From assembly GCA_013285405.1 (NCBI GenBank), contig CP053446.1:2021985-2085984 (forward strand): DNA of 64,000 nucleotides, in the 5' to 3' direction. A program made the position numbers and the translations under genes. The notes beneath the pieces were generated by a model. It did not search any database and was not told where the DNA came from. It was given only the letters and a program-made list of their open reading frames with translations. Numbering within the stretch: the stretch's first letter is position 1; the number at the start of each line of letters is the position of its first letter. This DNA is from Ignavibacteriota bacterium (GTDB taxonomy: Bacteria; Bacteroidota; Ignavibacteria; Ignavibacteriales; Ignavibacteriaceae). Of the stretch, positions 51,870-60,716 are shown one piece after another.

Positions 51870-54704
51870 GTGAAAAATTTGTTTAAAATATTGTTATGTG
51901 TTTTAATTCTATTCACAGAAATAGAAATTAAATCGGCACCATTCGACACAGGAATGATCACACTCACTCAGCCCAACGATGTTACCTTTATTGGGCAGAT
52001 TTGGGGTGATGAATTTATTTACTGGATGGAAACGGAAGATGGTTACCGTTTTATTGAAACTTATAGCGGTTGGTATTATTACGCAGCATTAGATCAAAAC
52101 GGTGAATATGCACCAACAAATTATAAAGTCGGAATAGATTCACCTCCTGCATCATCTTACAAACTTGAAAGATCTCAAGCGAGAATAAATGAAATAGTTG
52201 AACAGATTGAACAATTCAATGAACAAATTGAAATTAATAGGCAATGGTTTGCACAGAAGCAAGCAGAAGCACAAGGGCAGCCTGTTACTTTAAAAGTAGG
52301 TGTTATTTTAATTGGATTCACAGATACTTTGCATTATCAAGGTGGAAACAGACCAAACGGCTACCTGACAGCAGATTTTGATAGTTTGATGTTCTCTTAC
52401 AATTATTGGATTGGTTCTGGCGTTAATAGTCCTCATCCCGAGGAAGAAGAAGTATTTGGTAGTTTCAGAGATTACTGGCATCAAATATCAAAAGGTAAAT
52501 TAAGAATAGAAGGACGTGTAGCAAATCCAACAGACCAGAACGGTGTACCCAAATGGTTAAGAGCAAACTATAATAAACAACATTATTATGATTCGGGTAA
52601 TTGGCAGGAACTATCAAACGAAGCAATTACTAAAGCGTTAGATTCAATGTATATTGATACAACAAATACTAACTCACCTAACTACTTTGATAAATTAGTA
52701 ATTGTTTATGCGGGTGTAGTAAGATTTCATGGTGCTTTACTTGTAAACGGTCATCGTCTAGGGGGAAAATATATTTTGCTTGCCGAACGTAGTTCAAAAA
52801 AATTACATCACAGCCCAGATTGGTCATTTACTCATATAGGAATTTATGCTCATGAATTTGGGCATAATTTAGGAATAAACGATGAATATTCTGGCTATTA
52901 TGAATACACAGATATACTAAATTACTGCTTAATGGGACATGGGATTTATAACGGTCCTCTTGAAAAAGGAGAATGCCCAGCTACACTATCACCTTATCAT
53001 AGATTAAACAAAAATTGGGTGAGTGCAATTCCTATTGAGAATGATACAATTGATTTTATTGTTGAATATGACTATGATAATCCCAAACTATACAGAATCG
53101 ATCCCATCAATGCTACTAACGGTGAACATTACATAATAGAATCAAGAAATAGGGAAGGATTCGATTTATATACCCCATCGGATCCCGCAGACACAGTTGA
53201 TCAACCTGGAAGATTATTAGTCTGGCATCACGATATTGATCCATATCCATTTGATGAAGACAAGGATCGTATAATGGTTAAGCCTGCTGATAATGAACTT
53301 GAGGATGATTCTAAATTAACAGACTTCTTTCCAAGACAAATTAATCCAAATAGCCAGGATTTAACCGATATTACAATACCATCTTCAACTCTTGGTAGAA
53401 TAGGCTCTAACTTCTCAAATGAAAGACCTGCTCATTTTTCTTTATCTGGAATTCAAAAATTATCAAATGGAAACACTCTAATTGATGAAGTAATATTAGA
53501 TAATAATTTATCATCAGATACAATTACAGTAGTGAGAAACTATCAAAGCGGATGGCGTTTTGCAAGTGTTCCGGTCGTAATTTCTGATTATTCTGTTCAA
53601 TCAGTTTTCCCTACTGCAGATACCAATAGCGTTTATAAATATTTATTCGGTTACATTAAAGTTAACACATTAGAAAATGGTCTTGGTTATTGGGTAAAAT
53701 TCTTGTCATCAGCACAGAAATCTTTTTTTGGTTGGCCATTAAACTATCTTGACATAATAGTGTTTCCGGGCTGGAATATTACAGGCACTCTCTCGAGCAA
53801 TTTCCTGATATCAAATATTTGCACAGAGCCCGAAAATATAATCGACTATATATATGGATATGAGAACGGATATGTTCTTATGACCAAAGACAGTTCTTTT
53901 ATTCCTGGAAAGGGTTATTGGGTTAAAACTAAAAACTTAACTAGCACAGGTCATTTAATCTTGAATAAGTATGGTGATCCTTGCTGGATGCCCAAGATTA
54001 CTTCTTCTTTCGACTTAGATTTATCCAAAATGGATAAATTTATTGTTACAGACTCTACAGGATACTCGCAAACTCTTTATGTCTCGAACACTGATGTTGA
54101 TACTTTGATGTTGAATCTAAACTTAGATCTTCCACCTATATTCTCGGAAATAGATTTTGATTCGAGATTTGAATACAACGAGTATGTAAAAAAAGTTTCT
54201 GCCGATAGTGGTTCAATAGATTTAAATATCCTGGTTCATACAAATTCATATCCGGTAAGTCTAGTATGGGAATTAAATCCGGAGAATGGTATTAATTATT
54301 CATTCATAAATGATAGTGGGACGGGAAAAATTTCAGCTTCTCTTAACGAATTAAGCCAATTAACTTTTTATAATCTAAATGATAATATGATTAAACTATC
54401 GGCAATGGCAACTGATAGAAATGGTTTATCAAATACTCCTCTAAAGTTTGACTTATATCAAAATTATCCTAATCCATTTAATCCTGTTACAATAATAAAG
54501 TATGATATTGTTAAAGTGCAGGATGTGAAAGTTACAATTTATGATATTCTTGGGCGAGAAGTGAAAACATTGGTAAATGAACAACAGCAACCAGGGAGTT
54601 ATACAATAAAGTGGGATGCATCAAATGTATCAAGCGGTGTATATTTTTATCAGCTTAAATCGAAAGACTATATTAATACAAAGAAAATGATATTGTTGAA
54701 GTAA
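51870..54704 (+). CDS. T9SS-secreted M6-type metalloprotease
   Basis: 944 aa with GTG start at 51870 (AAAGGGA upstream). After a signal peptide (about 1-22), a short propeptide-like segment has a helical run (about 98-135). The M6/immune-inhibitor-A type catalytic domain is at about 140-480, with the metzincin zinc motif HEFGHNLGIND (His328, Glu329, His332, Asp338). A middle part repeats 'GWRFASVPV...GLGYWVKF' and 'GWNITGTLS...GKGYWVKT' (about 540-690). A T9SS sorting domain (YQNYPNPFNPVTII to KKMILLK) ends the chain. It is probably an extracellular or surface-bound protease for protein feeding. Substrate unknown. Confidence 0.85.
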   Translation: MKNLFKILLCVLILFTEIEIKSAPFDTGMITLTQPNDVTFIGQIWGDEFIYWMETEDGYRFIETYSGWYYYAALDQNGEYAPTNYKVGIDSPPASSYKLERSQARINEIVEQIEQFNEQIEINRQWFAQKQAEAQGQPVTLKVGVILIGFTDTLHYQGGNRPNGYLTADFDSLMFSYNYWIGSGVNSPHPEEEEVFGSFRDYWHQISKGKLRIEGRVANPTDQNGVPKWLRANYNKQHYYDSGNWQELSNEAITKALDSMYIDTTNTNSPNYFDKLVIVYAGVVRFHGALLVNGHRLGGKYILLAERSSKKLHHSPDWSFTHIGIYAHEFGHNLGINDEYSGYYEYTDILNYCLMGHGIYNGPLEKGECPATLSPYHRLNKNWVSAIPIENDTIDFIVEYDYDNPKLYRIDPINATNGEHYIIESRNREGFDLYTPSDPADTVDQPGRLLVWHHDIDPYPFDEDKDRIMVKPADNELEDDSKLTDFFPRQINPNSQDLTDITIPSSTLGRIGSNFSNERPAHFSLSGIQKLSNGNTLIDEVILDNNLSSDTITVVRNYQSGWRFASVPVVISDYSVQSVFPTADTNSVYKYLFGYIKVNTLENGLGYWVKFLSSAQKSFFGWPLNYLDIIVFPGWNITGTLSSNFLISNICTEPENIIDYIYGYENGYVLMTKDSSFIPGKGYWVKTKNLTSTGHLILNKYGDPCWMPKITSSFDLDLSKMDKFIVTDSTGYSQTLYVSNTDVDTLMLNLNLDLPPIFSEIDFDSRFEYNEYVKKVSADSGSIDLNILVHTNSYPVSLVWELNPENGINYSFINDSGTGKISASLNELSQLTFYNLNDNMIKLSAMATDRNGLSNTPLKFDLYQNYPNPFNPVTIIKYDIVKVQDVKVTIYDILGREVKTLVNEQQQPGSYTIKWDASNVSSGVYFYQLKSKDYINTKKMILLK

Positions 54705-54715
54705 GGAGGTGTAAG

Positions 54716-55819
54716 ATGAAATACTTAATCTTAGTTTTAAGTTTAATTTTCTATAGCTATTCAAATTGTCAAACTCAAATTCCTGATTTGGTTATCCCTA
54801 TTCAATTTACCTTCCAGCTTGGAGGTGGGCCTATAAATATGCAGGTAGGTTTGGATTCTACAGCAACCAATTGTCTTGATCCTCAAATTGGAGAATCAGA
54901 ATTACCGCCAATACCGCCACCAGGCTGGGAAGCTTTGATTGAATTACCATATCCTGAATGTCAAAACAGCTTTGGTTCTCCAATAGCAGTTCACAAAGAT
55001 TTTAGATTTGGTGAACTGCCTTTTACCGGTACAAAAACCCATAAATTTTGGTTTCGGCAGGAACTTGGTGTAACCATTCATTGGAATTTACCAAGCGGAG
55101 TAACCGGATTGTTAGAGGATGTATTAACCGGTGGTAATATTATAAATTATCCTATGGCTGGGCAGGATACTTTTTATGTGTCGTATAATTTTATCAATGA
55201 AATAAATATGATATTGAATTATGATAACGTTATACCGGTTGAGTTTGATTTGTTCACAGCTTCAGTATTACAAAATGAAAAAGAAGTTCGGCTTAATTGG
55301 ACAACAGCAACTGAAACAAATAACTCAGGCTTTGAGATTCTTCGCATTGCTCAGAATGAAAATGTGTGGGGAACAATTGGTTTTGTTCCGGGATTTGGAA
55401 CTACAACAGAGCCAAAATCATATTCTTTTACTGATGAGAATATTACAGCCGGAAATTATAAATACCGGCTTAAGCAAATTGACTTTGATGGAACATTCAA
55501 ATATTCAAATGAAATAGAAGTCACAGTAGATTTTACTCCGAAAGAATTGGTGCTTTACCAGAATTACCCAAATCCGTTCAATCCTATTACTATAATTCGT
55601 TTCGAGATTCCGAGTCAAACCCGAAATGTCAATGTGTTTGTAACGTTAAAAGTTTACGATGTACTTGGCAATGAAGTTGCAATATTAGTTAATGAAGAAA
55701 AACAACTCGGTGCATATGAAGTTGAATTTAATGGTTCTCAACTATCAAGCGGAATTTATTACTACACTTTAACCTCCGGTAATTTTTCATCAACAAAAAA
55801 ACTTATCTTGTTCAAGTAG
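54716..55819 (+). CDS. T9SS cargo protein with fibronectin-III-like domain
   Basis: 367 aa. Signal peptide (about 1-18, ending NCQ). An unrecognised beta-rich domain (about 20-180) precedes a domain of the 'VRLNWTTATETNNSGFEILR...YRLKQIDFDGTFKYSNEIEV' type (about 190-270), typical of T9SS cargo next to the sorting signal. It ends with a type A sorting domain (YQNYPNPFNPITII, final KKLILFK). AAGGAGG at 54703-54709 is a strong ribosome-binding site overlapping the stop of the protease gene. Likely co-expressed with the protease; binding partner unknown. Confidence 0.75.
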   Translation: MKYLILVLSLIFYSYSNCQTQIPDLVIPIQFTFQLGGGPINMQVGLDSTATNCLDPQIGESELPPIPPPGWEALIELPYPECQNSFGSPIAVHKDFRFGELPFTGTKTHKFWFRQELGVTIHWNLPSGVTGLLEDVLTGGNIINYPMAGQDTFYVSYNFINEINMILNYDNVIPVEFDLFTASVLQNEKEVRLNWTTATETNNSGFEILRIAQNENVWGTIGFVPGFGTTTEPKSYSFTDENITAGNYKYRLKQIDFDGTFKYSNEIEVTVDFTPKELVLYQNYPNPFNPITIIRFEIPSQTRNVNVFVTLKVYDVLGNEVAILVNEEKQLGAYEVEFNGSQLSSGIYYYTLTSGNFSSTKKLILFK

Positions 55820-55828
55820 TTCATATTA

Positions 55829-55851
55829 AGCCCCGTTGAATCAACGGGGCT
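55829..55851 (+). terminator. Intrinsic terminator after the second T9SS cluster
   Basis: AGCCCCGTT (55829-55837) pairs perfectly with AACGGGGCT (55843-55851), loop GAATC, a strong G/C-rich stem followed by ATTCTTCC. It lies 10 nt after the stop of the last cargo gene. Confidence 0.8.
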
Positions 55852-55934
55852 ATTCTTCCATAAATCCGTTGGTGCTTTCCTTTCCTCAATTCATTATATT
55901 CACATGCCAAAAGATAAAAAGTTGAATTAAGACA

Positions 55935-57431
55935 ATGAACAAATTAGAACAATATTTCGCTCCATTCAGAGAAAATATTGTAGGTTATAATAAAACATTC
56001 ACTTCGCCTTATGGTGAAAAGAGAATTATTTATGCCGACTGGATAGCTAGCGGACGTTTATACAAACCAATCGAAGAAAAAATAAGTGAAGTATTCGGAC
56101 CACTCGTCGGCAATACTCACTCAGAAGCAAGTGAAACCGGCACATCAATGACTCACTCATATCACGAAGCTCACGAGATAATTAAAAAACATTGCAATGC
56201 TTCAAAAGATGATGTGATAATTACAACCGGTTCGGGAATGACAGGAGTTATCTGCAAGTTCCAAAGATTACTTGGTCTAAAAATTCCAGAGCAATTGCAT
56301 GACTATCTGAAACTTCCTGAAGAACTTCGACCGATTGTTTTTGTAACACACATAGAACATCATTCAAATCAAACTACCTGGCTTGAAACAATTGCAGATG
56401 TAATTGTTATTTCTCCAACAGATGAAGGTTTGGTTGATGAGAACGATCTCGAAAGATTATTAGTCAAATATAAAAATCGTCAATTAAAAATCGGTGCATT
56501 CTCTGCTTGCTCAAATGTTACAGGAATTGAACTGCCTGTTCACAAGCTTGCAAAGATTGTTCACAAACACGGCGGATATTGTTTTGTTGATTTTGCTTGC
56601 TCAGCGCCCTATGTAAAAATTGATATGCATCCACCTGATCCATCAGAAAAACTTGATGCAATTTATTTTTCACCTCATAAGTTTCTTGGTGGACCTGGGT
56701 CCTCTGGAGTTTTAATTTTTGATTCACAGCTTTATAAAAATAAAGTTCCGGATCAGCCCGGCGGTGGAACAGTTGACTGGACAAATCCGTGGGGTCAGCA
56801 TAAATTTGTTTCCAATATTGAATTACGAGAAGATGGTGGAACTCCGGCTTTTCTTCAGGCAATTAAAGCTGCACTTTGTATAAAGTTGAAAGAAGAAATG
56901 TCAGTTGATAAAATGAGAAAGAGGGAAGAAGAATTAATTGATATTGCATTTGAAGAGATGAGTAAAATCCCCGGTTTACACATTCTTGCTCAACATATCA
57001 AACATCGGCTTGGTGCAATTTCATTTTATGTGGACGATATTCATTACAACCTTATTGTCAGATTATTGAATGACCGATACGGAATTCAAACACGAGGGGG
57101 TTGTTCCTGTGCAGGAACTTACGGACATTATCTTCTCCACGTTGATCCACAAAGATCAAAAAGAATAACAGATAAAATTGATTCAGGTGATCTTTCAGAA
57201 AAACCCGGATGGGTGAGGATGTCAATTCATCCAACAATGACAAACGATGAATTGTATCTTATCACAAATGCCATAAAAGAAATTGTAGAAAATATTGACA
57301 AATGGCAAAAAGATTATACGTATGACATTCACAAAAATGAATACTTACACAATTCGTCAAACGGAGAAGATAAAAAAAGAGTTAAAAGCTGGTTCGATCT
57401 TTCACAGAAAGAATCAATTGAGAAAGACTGA
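55935..57431 (+). CDS. Class V aminotransferase with RGGCSCAG motif
   Basis: 498 aa, longer than most members. PLP fold I: 'YADWIASGRLYKPIEE' (N-terminal loop), 'IEHHSNQTTWLE', Asp219 in 'CFVDFACSAPYV' and the Schiff-base Lys249 in SPHKFLGGPGSSG. C-terminal 'GIQTRGGCSCAGTYGHYLL' has the pair of Cys seen in some cysteine-desulfurase-like enzymes. The group is often annotated as cysteine desulfurase-like, but no sulfur partner genes lie nearby, and the substrate is unclear. The tail (about 455-498) is charged. It is monocistronic between a terminator upstream and a palindromic intergenic region downstream. Confidence 0.82.
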   Translation: MNKLEQYFAPFRENIVGYNKTFTSPYGEKRIIYADWIASGRLYKPIEEKISEVFGPLVGNTHSEASETGTSMTHSYHEAHEIIKKHCNASKDDVIITTGSGMTGVICKFQRLLGLKIPEQLHDYLKLPEELRPIVFVTHIEHHSNQTTWLETIADVIVISPTDEGLVDENDLERLLVKYKNRQLKIGAFSACSNVTGIELPVHKLAKIVHKHGGYCFVDFACSAPYVKIDMHPPDPSEKLDAIYFSPHKFLGGPGSSGVLIFDSQLYKNKVPDQPGGGTVDWTNPWGQHKFVSNIELREDGGTPAFLQAIKAALCIKLKEEMSVDKMRKREEELIDIAFEEMSKIPGLHILAQHIKHRLGAISFYVDDIHYNLIVRLLNDRYGIQTRGGCSCAGTYGHYLLHVDPQRSKRITDKIDSGDLSEKPGWVRMSIHPTMTNDELYLITNAIKEIVENIDKWQKDYTYDIHKNEYLHNSSNGEDKKRVKSWFDLSQKESIEKD

Positions 57432-57768
57432 AGCTTTCCTAAAATATGAATGGGCTAAAGCTCTGTCATTTTAGCTTGATTTCTTTCTCCCCGACCTGCC
57501 CGTCTAACCTCGGTGAGCCAGGTGGAAAGGTCGCGGCTAATTGCCACGTCCTTCAGGACGTGGATTATTTGATAAAAACAGAAGTGTATAGGCTTTAGCC
57601 AAATACTCAACATCTCAAAGTTGTATTTCTTCATTTTAAAATTATATTATTTATTGTATGTTGGAAATAATTTTGGAGTTTATCATTAATAATTTTTATG
57701 AGAGAAATAAATTAGGTTTTGTTTATGCTGAATCATTCAGCGCTTAATTTAGAAAGGAGAAAATTTAA
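57432..57768. other. 337-nt intergenic region
   Basis: No gene is visible. The first half is the palindromic element at 57453-57600. The second half (57601-57768) is A/T-rich and leads to AAAGGAGAAAA (57751-57761), the ribosome-binding site of the cytidylate-kinase-like gene; the promoter should be in this half, but no convincing consensus pair was seen. Confidence 0.5.
57453..57600. repeat. Palindromic intergenic element with GGCTAAAGC ends
   Basis: Perfect 9-bp inverted ends GGCTAAAGC (57453-57461) and GCTTTAGCC (57592-57600). Inside is a perfect 8-bp hairpin CCACGTCC (57544-57551)/GGACGTGG (57556-57563) with loop TTCA, and a segment CTGCCCGTCTAACCTCGGTGAGCCAGG resembling other composite repeats. 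No coding capacity. Likely a non-autonomous interspersed element. Confidence 0.6.
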
Positions 57769-58491
57769 ATGGCAATCGGAGTTTACGAAAAAAGCAAACG
57801 ATATATAGAATCCAACACACAAAAACCGGATCAGCAAAAACACAAAAAAGGTGTTTATCCGTGTATTACTATCTCTCGTCAGACGGGTGCAGGTTCAAAA
57901 GTGGTTTGCGAAAAGTTGATAGAAATAATGGATAATTATTCAGAGTTTGAAGGTGTGAAGTGGGCGTACTTTGATCAAAATCTTATTGAAAGAGTTCTTG
58001 AGGATCACCATCTTCCGCAACAAATTTCAGAATATATGAAAGAAGAAAAGTTTAAGAATATTGATGCTGTTGTTTATGAGATGCTTGGATTGAAACCATC
58101 TGAATGGACAATCGTACACAAAACAACTGAAACTATTTTGCAGCTTGCGCGAATGGGTAATGTTGTGATTGTTGGAAGAGGTGCTCCATTCATTACCGCA
58201 AAATTAAAAAATGCATTTCATGTCAGACTTATTGCTTCACTTGAGAAAAGAGTTGAGCATATAAAAACATTAATGAACCTGAATGAAAAAGAAGCATTAG
58301 CTCATATTAAAAAGGAAGATGAAGATAGAAAGAAATATCTGAAATCTTATTTCCATGTAGATGTTGACGATCCGTTGCTCTATCATCTGACAATCAATAC
58401 AGAATTATTAACTCACGATGCTGCTGCTCATTTAATTGCGGAAGCTGTTGTGCAAAAGTTCCCGGATTTGTTTCCGCAGTTTGCGCATTGA
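57769..58491 (+). CDS. Cytidylate kinase-like family protein
   Basis: 240 aa, P-loop kinase. 'PCITISRQTGAGSK' (31-44) is the nucleotide-binding loop of the cytidylate-kinase-like group (PF13189), unlike the GPAGSGKST of the true Cmk. Further conserved parts are 'WAYFDQNLIERVLED', 'VVIVGRGAPFITAKL', 'VRLIASLEKRVEHI' and the late 'DRKKYLKSYFHVDVDDPLLYHLTINTE', matching the family's lid and base regions. The 30-residue N-terminal extension is basic and polar. Nucleotide substrate is not known; it may be regulatory. Monocistronic; it ends at a strong bidirectional terminator. Confidence 0.82.
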   Translation: MAIGVYEKSKRYIESNTQKPDQQKHKKGVYPCITISRQTGAGSKVVCEKLIEIMDNYSEFEGVKWAYFDQNLIERVLEDHHLPQQISEYMKEEKFKNIDAVVYEMLGLKPSEWTIVHKTTETILQLARMGNVVIVGRGAPFITAKLKNAFHVRLIASLEKRVEHIKTLMNLNEKEALAHIKKEDEDRKKYLKSYFHVDVDDPLLYHLTINTELLTHDAAAHLIAEAVVQKFPDLFPQFAH

Positions 58492-58496
58492 AGAGG

Positions 58497-58536
58497 TTTA
58501 AAGATGACATCTTTTTAATAAGATGTCATCTTTAAA
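58497..58536. terminator. Bidirectional terminator, 17-bp perfect stem
   Basis: TTTAAAGATGACATCTT (58497-58513) is the exact reverse complement of AAGATGTCATCTTTAAA (58520-58536), loop TTTAAT. It fills the whole 47-nt gap between two convergent genes and works for both. Confidence 0.88.
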
Positions 58537-58538
58537 AG

Positions 58539-60131
58539 TCACTTAAACTCTTCAATTATTTTTTTAATCTCTACCTCAGAAATTCCTGTTCCGTAAGTAA
58601 TTGGTTTGGTTGGTTCTAATTTCTCTTCGGTTGGTTTTTCTTTTTCAGAGTAAGTGTAAACATCTTTTAACGGAAGATTACCTGCACGTTCACGAAGTCT
58701 CTCTTCAATTTCTTTTATGAACCAATCTTTTCCACCTTTGTATTTCTGAACTTCGAACTTAACTACACTTTTTCCTTTATTGATTGGATTAGTTTCAAAA
58801 GCAAGCGATTTAATATTCAGAAGATGTTTTGCACTAACATTATCTGAAATAATTGAACCACCCCAGGTTCCAGGTCCGAGTGTCATTGAAGGTTCAAGTG
58901 CTGTTGTGTAACCAACCGCACCGATTGATGCAACTGTATTGACCAGAATTCTGAATGCCGGTTTCTCGAGTGCAAATTTCATTATTATCGGTTCATCATT
59001 GGAATGGATTACAAGTGTATGTCCGATTCCACCAAACTGCAGAAGATCAATACAACGATGACATCCTTCAAGCCAGCCATCAGCAATATAAAAAGATAAT
59101 ATTGGCGAAAGTTTTTCTATGGACAGCGGTTCTTTCTTACCAACTTCATAACAAGTTGCGATTAATACTTGTGTGTTCTCAGGAACTTCAAACCCTGCAT
59201 ACTTGGCAATAAACTTGGCAGGCTTTCCAACTATTTCAGGATTGATATGAAGATTTGTCTGTACTGCTTTTGTAAGTTTTTCTTTTTCTTCTGCATTAAC
59301 AAAATAGCAGCCTTGTGCAATTGCTTCTTCAATAACTTTTTCTTTTAACGGAAGATCAACAATCATTGATTGTTCGGATGAACACAAAGTTCCGTTGTCG
59401 AAAGTTGTTCCGTAAACAATATCGGCAACAGCTTTTCGATAATCAGCAGTTCGTTCAATGAATGCAGGAACATTGCCAGGTCCGACTCCGTACGCAGGTT
59501 TGCCTGAACTATAAGCTGATTTTACCATCTGAGAACTTCCTGTTGCTAGAATAACAGAAATATTTTTATCGTGCATCAATGCATCTGTTCCTTCAATCGT
59601 CGGCTCACTCATACATTGAATTAATCCTTTTGGTGTACCGACTTTTTCAGCAGCATCAGATAAAATCTTTAACGCTTCAATCGTACACTTTGCAGTTTTA
59701 GGATGTGGACTTGCAACGATTGCATTTCTGCTCTTCAAAGAAATTAATGCTTTGAACATTGCAGTTGAGGTTGGATTTGTAGAAGGAACAAGTGCACACA
59801 CAACTCCCATCGGTTCTGCAATTTTTAAAACTTTTCCGTTTGCTTCCTCTGAAACTATACCGACTGTTTTTAAATTCTTTATCGACTCGTAAACATTCTT
59901 TGTTGCAAATTGATTTTTGATAATCTTGTCTTCAAATTTTCCAAAACCGCTTTCATCGCAAGCCATCTTTGCAAGTTTTTCCGATGCAGAATAACCAGCT
60001 TCTGCCATAGCTTTTACAATTTTATCAACTTGCTGTTGTGAGAAGTGTTTGTATTCAAGCTGCGCTTCTTTGGCTTTTGCAGCCAGGCTGCGGGCTTCCT
60101 GGATTGAAAGTAAATCTTTGTCAAGTATCAT
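58539..60131 (-). CDS. Acylating (CoA-dependent) aldehyde dehydrogenase, EutE/PduP-like
   Basis: 530 aa. It reversibly oxidises acetaldehyde (or a longer aldehyde) to acyl-CoA with NAD+ and CoA. The N-terminal half has 'EPMGVVCALVPSTNPTSTAMFK'-type sequence and 'GKPAYGVGPGNVPAFIE'; catalytic Cys250 lies in DNGTLCSSEQS. This matches the AdhE N-terminal/EutE/PduP group and not the hydrolytic ALDH. After the catalytic domain there is a Pro/Glu-rich linker (about 490-515) and a short amphipathic helix (about 516-530, ISEVEIKKIIEEF), an arrangement like a microcompartment encapsulation peptide. No shell gene or alcohol dehydrogenase is in the window. A single start ATG at 60131 is used; the ribosome-binding site is AAGGAA. 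Confidence 0.88.
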   Translation of the reverse strand: MILDKDLLSIQEARSLAAKAKEAQLEYKHFSQQQVDKIVKAMAEAGYSASEKLAKMACDESGFGKFEDKIIKNQFATKNVYESIKNLKTVGIVSEEANGKVLKIAEPMGVVCALVPSTNPTSTAMFKALISLKSRNAIVASPHPKTAKCTIEALKILSDAAEKVGTPKGLIQCMSEPTIEGTDALMHDKNISVILATGSSQMVKSAYSSGKPAYGVGPGNVPAFIERTADYRKAVADIVYGTTFDNGTLCSSEQSMIVDLPLKEKVIEEAIAQGCYFVNAEEKEKLTKAVQTNLHINPEIVGKPAKFIAKYAGFEVPENTQVLIATCYEVGKKEPLSIEKLSPILSFYIADGWLEGCHRCIDLLQFGGIGHTLVIHSNDEPIIMKFALEKPAFRILVNTVASIGAVGYTTALEPSMTLGPGTWGGSIISDNVSAKHLLNIKSLAFETNPINKGKSVVKFEVQKYKGGKDWFIKEIEERLRERAGNLPLKDVYTYSEKEKPTEEKLEPTKPITYGTGISEVEIKKIIEEFK

Positions 60132-60194
60132 TTTATTCCTTGTGAATGGTCAGGGCAAATATATTTATGAAAGTGGAGAGATTCAATTGGTTCG

Positions 60195-60715
60195 GAGGTA
60201 ATCAGTGATTGGTAATCAGTAATCAGTAATCGGTAATATGTGTTTAGTTAATATTAATTTTGACTTTTGTAAGTATTAAGTAATAAAATCTTTACAAAAT
60301 AAATTCGATTTGTTAATCATTCCATTTAACATTTTCCCTACTGTTTCACTTTTATTCAACAGATTATCAAGTGTAGGTTTATCTAAATAATTACAATCGA
60401 ATGCAGTTTCCAGCCAATGCTGTGTTTATTGTTGTTCACCATCTGCATCTGTTAATTTGCTCGTGAAGTGTTTTTCATATCTCCTTTTAGCCCAGGCTTA
60501 TTTGAGCACCAATTGAGCGTGAAGACCGTCTCACATGATCTGTAAGTGAATATGTTTCTTCCTTCGGAAAAATTTTCGATAATAAGAAAATATCTCTTGA
60601 TAACTCACGGGCTAATTTATACACATCTAACTCTCTGAAACTTTTTACATAAGTCATTTTGCCTCCACTATTATAAATACTGATTACCGATTACTGGTCA
60701 CTGTTTACTACTGTA
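60195..60715. mobile_element. Inverted-repeat cassette carrying a four-helix-bundle pseudogene
   Basis: The left end (60195-60238) is built of GGTAATCAGT-type repeats (GTAATCAG, GTAATCAGTAATCAGTAATCGG). The right end (60678-60715) has the inverse: ACTGATTACCGATTACTGGTCACTG in pieces. A perfect 14-bp inverted repeat, CAGTAATCGGTAAT at 60224-60237 and ATTACCGATTACTG at 60683-60696, defines the ends. It encloses the pseudogene at 60276-60657 and nothing else. No transposase is encoded, so it would be moved in trans or be a relic of an rRNA-intervening-sequence-like element. Confidence 0.6.
60276..60657 (-). pseudogene. Four-helix-bundle (23S rRNA IVP/S23 family) protein, broken
   Basis: On the minus strand from ATG at 60657 the frame reads MTYVKSFRELDVYKLAREL, then 'IFPKEETYSLTDHVRRSSRSIGAQI', the hallmark of the four-helix-bundle protein family found in 23S rRNA intervening sequences and in many stand-alone copies. 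Near 60510 the conserved 'NIAEGWAKRRYEKHF' part is disrupted: a few bases are missing, the frame shifts, and a stop appears (GGC TAA). In the shifted frame the sequence continues AKRRYEKHFTSKLTDADGEQQ, meets a second stop (TAA in place of GAA), then goes on as TQHWLETAFDCNYL to the natural end at 60276. With a frameshift and a nonsense change, it is no longer functional. Confidence 0.82.
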
Positions 60716-60716
60716 A

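Larger units (their letters stand above)
60132..60716. other. 585-nt intergenic region with decayed cassette
   Basis: Between the aldehyde dehydrogenase and the response regulator gene, both on the minus strand. Most of it (60195-60715) is an inverted-repeat-bounded cassette with a broken four-helix-bundle gene. The remaining 60 nt next to the dehydrogenase hold its ribosome-binding site and possibly its promoter. Confidence 0.6.

Noticed and set aside
60276-60657. Diversity-generating retroelement accessory (Avd-like) protein
   Set aside because: The four-helix-bundle family is related to Avd, but no reverse transcriptase, template repeat or variable repeat is present, and the gene is broken.
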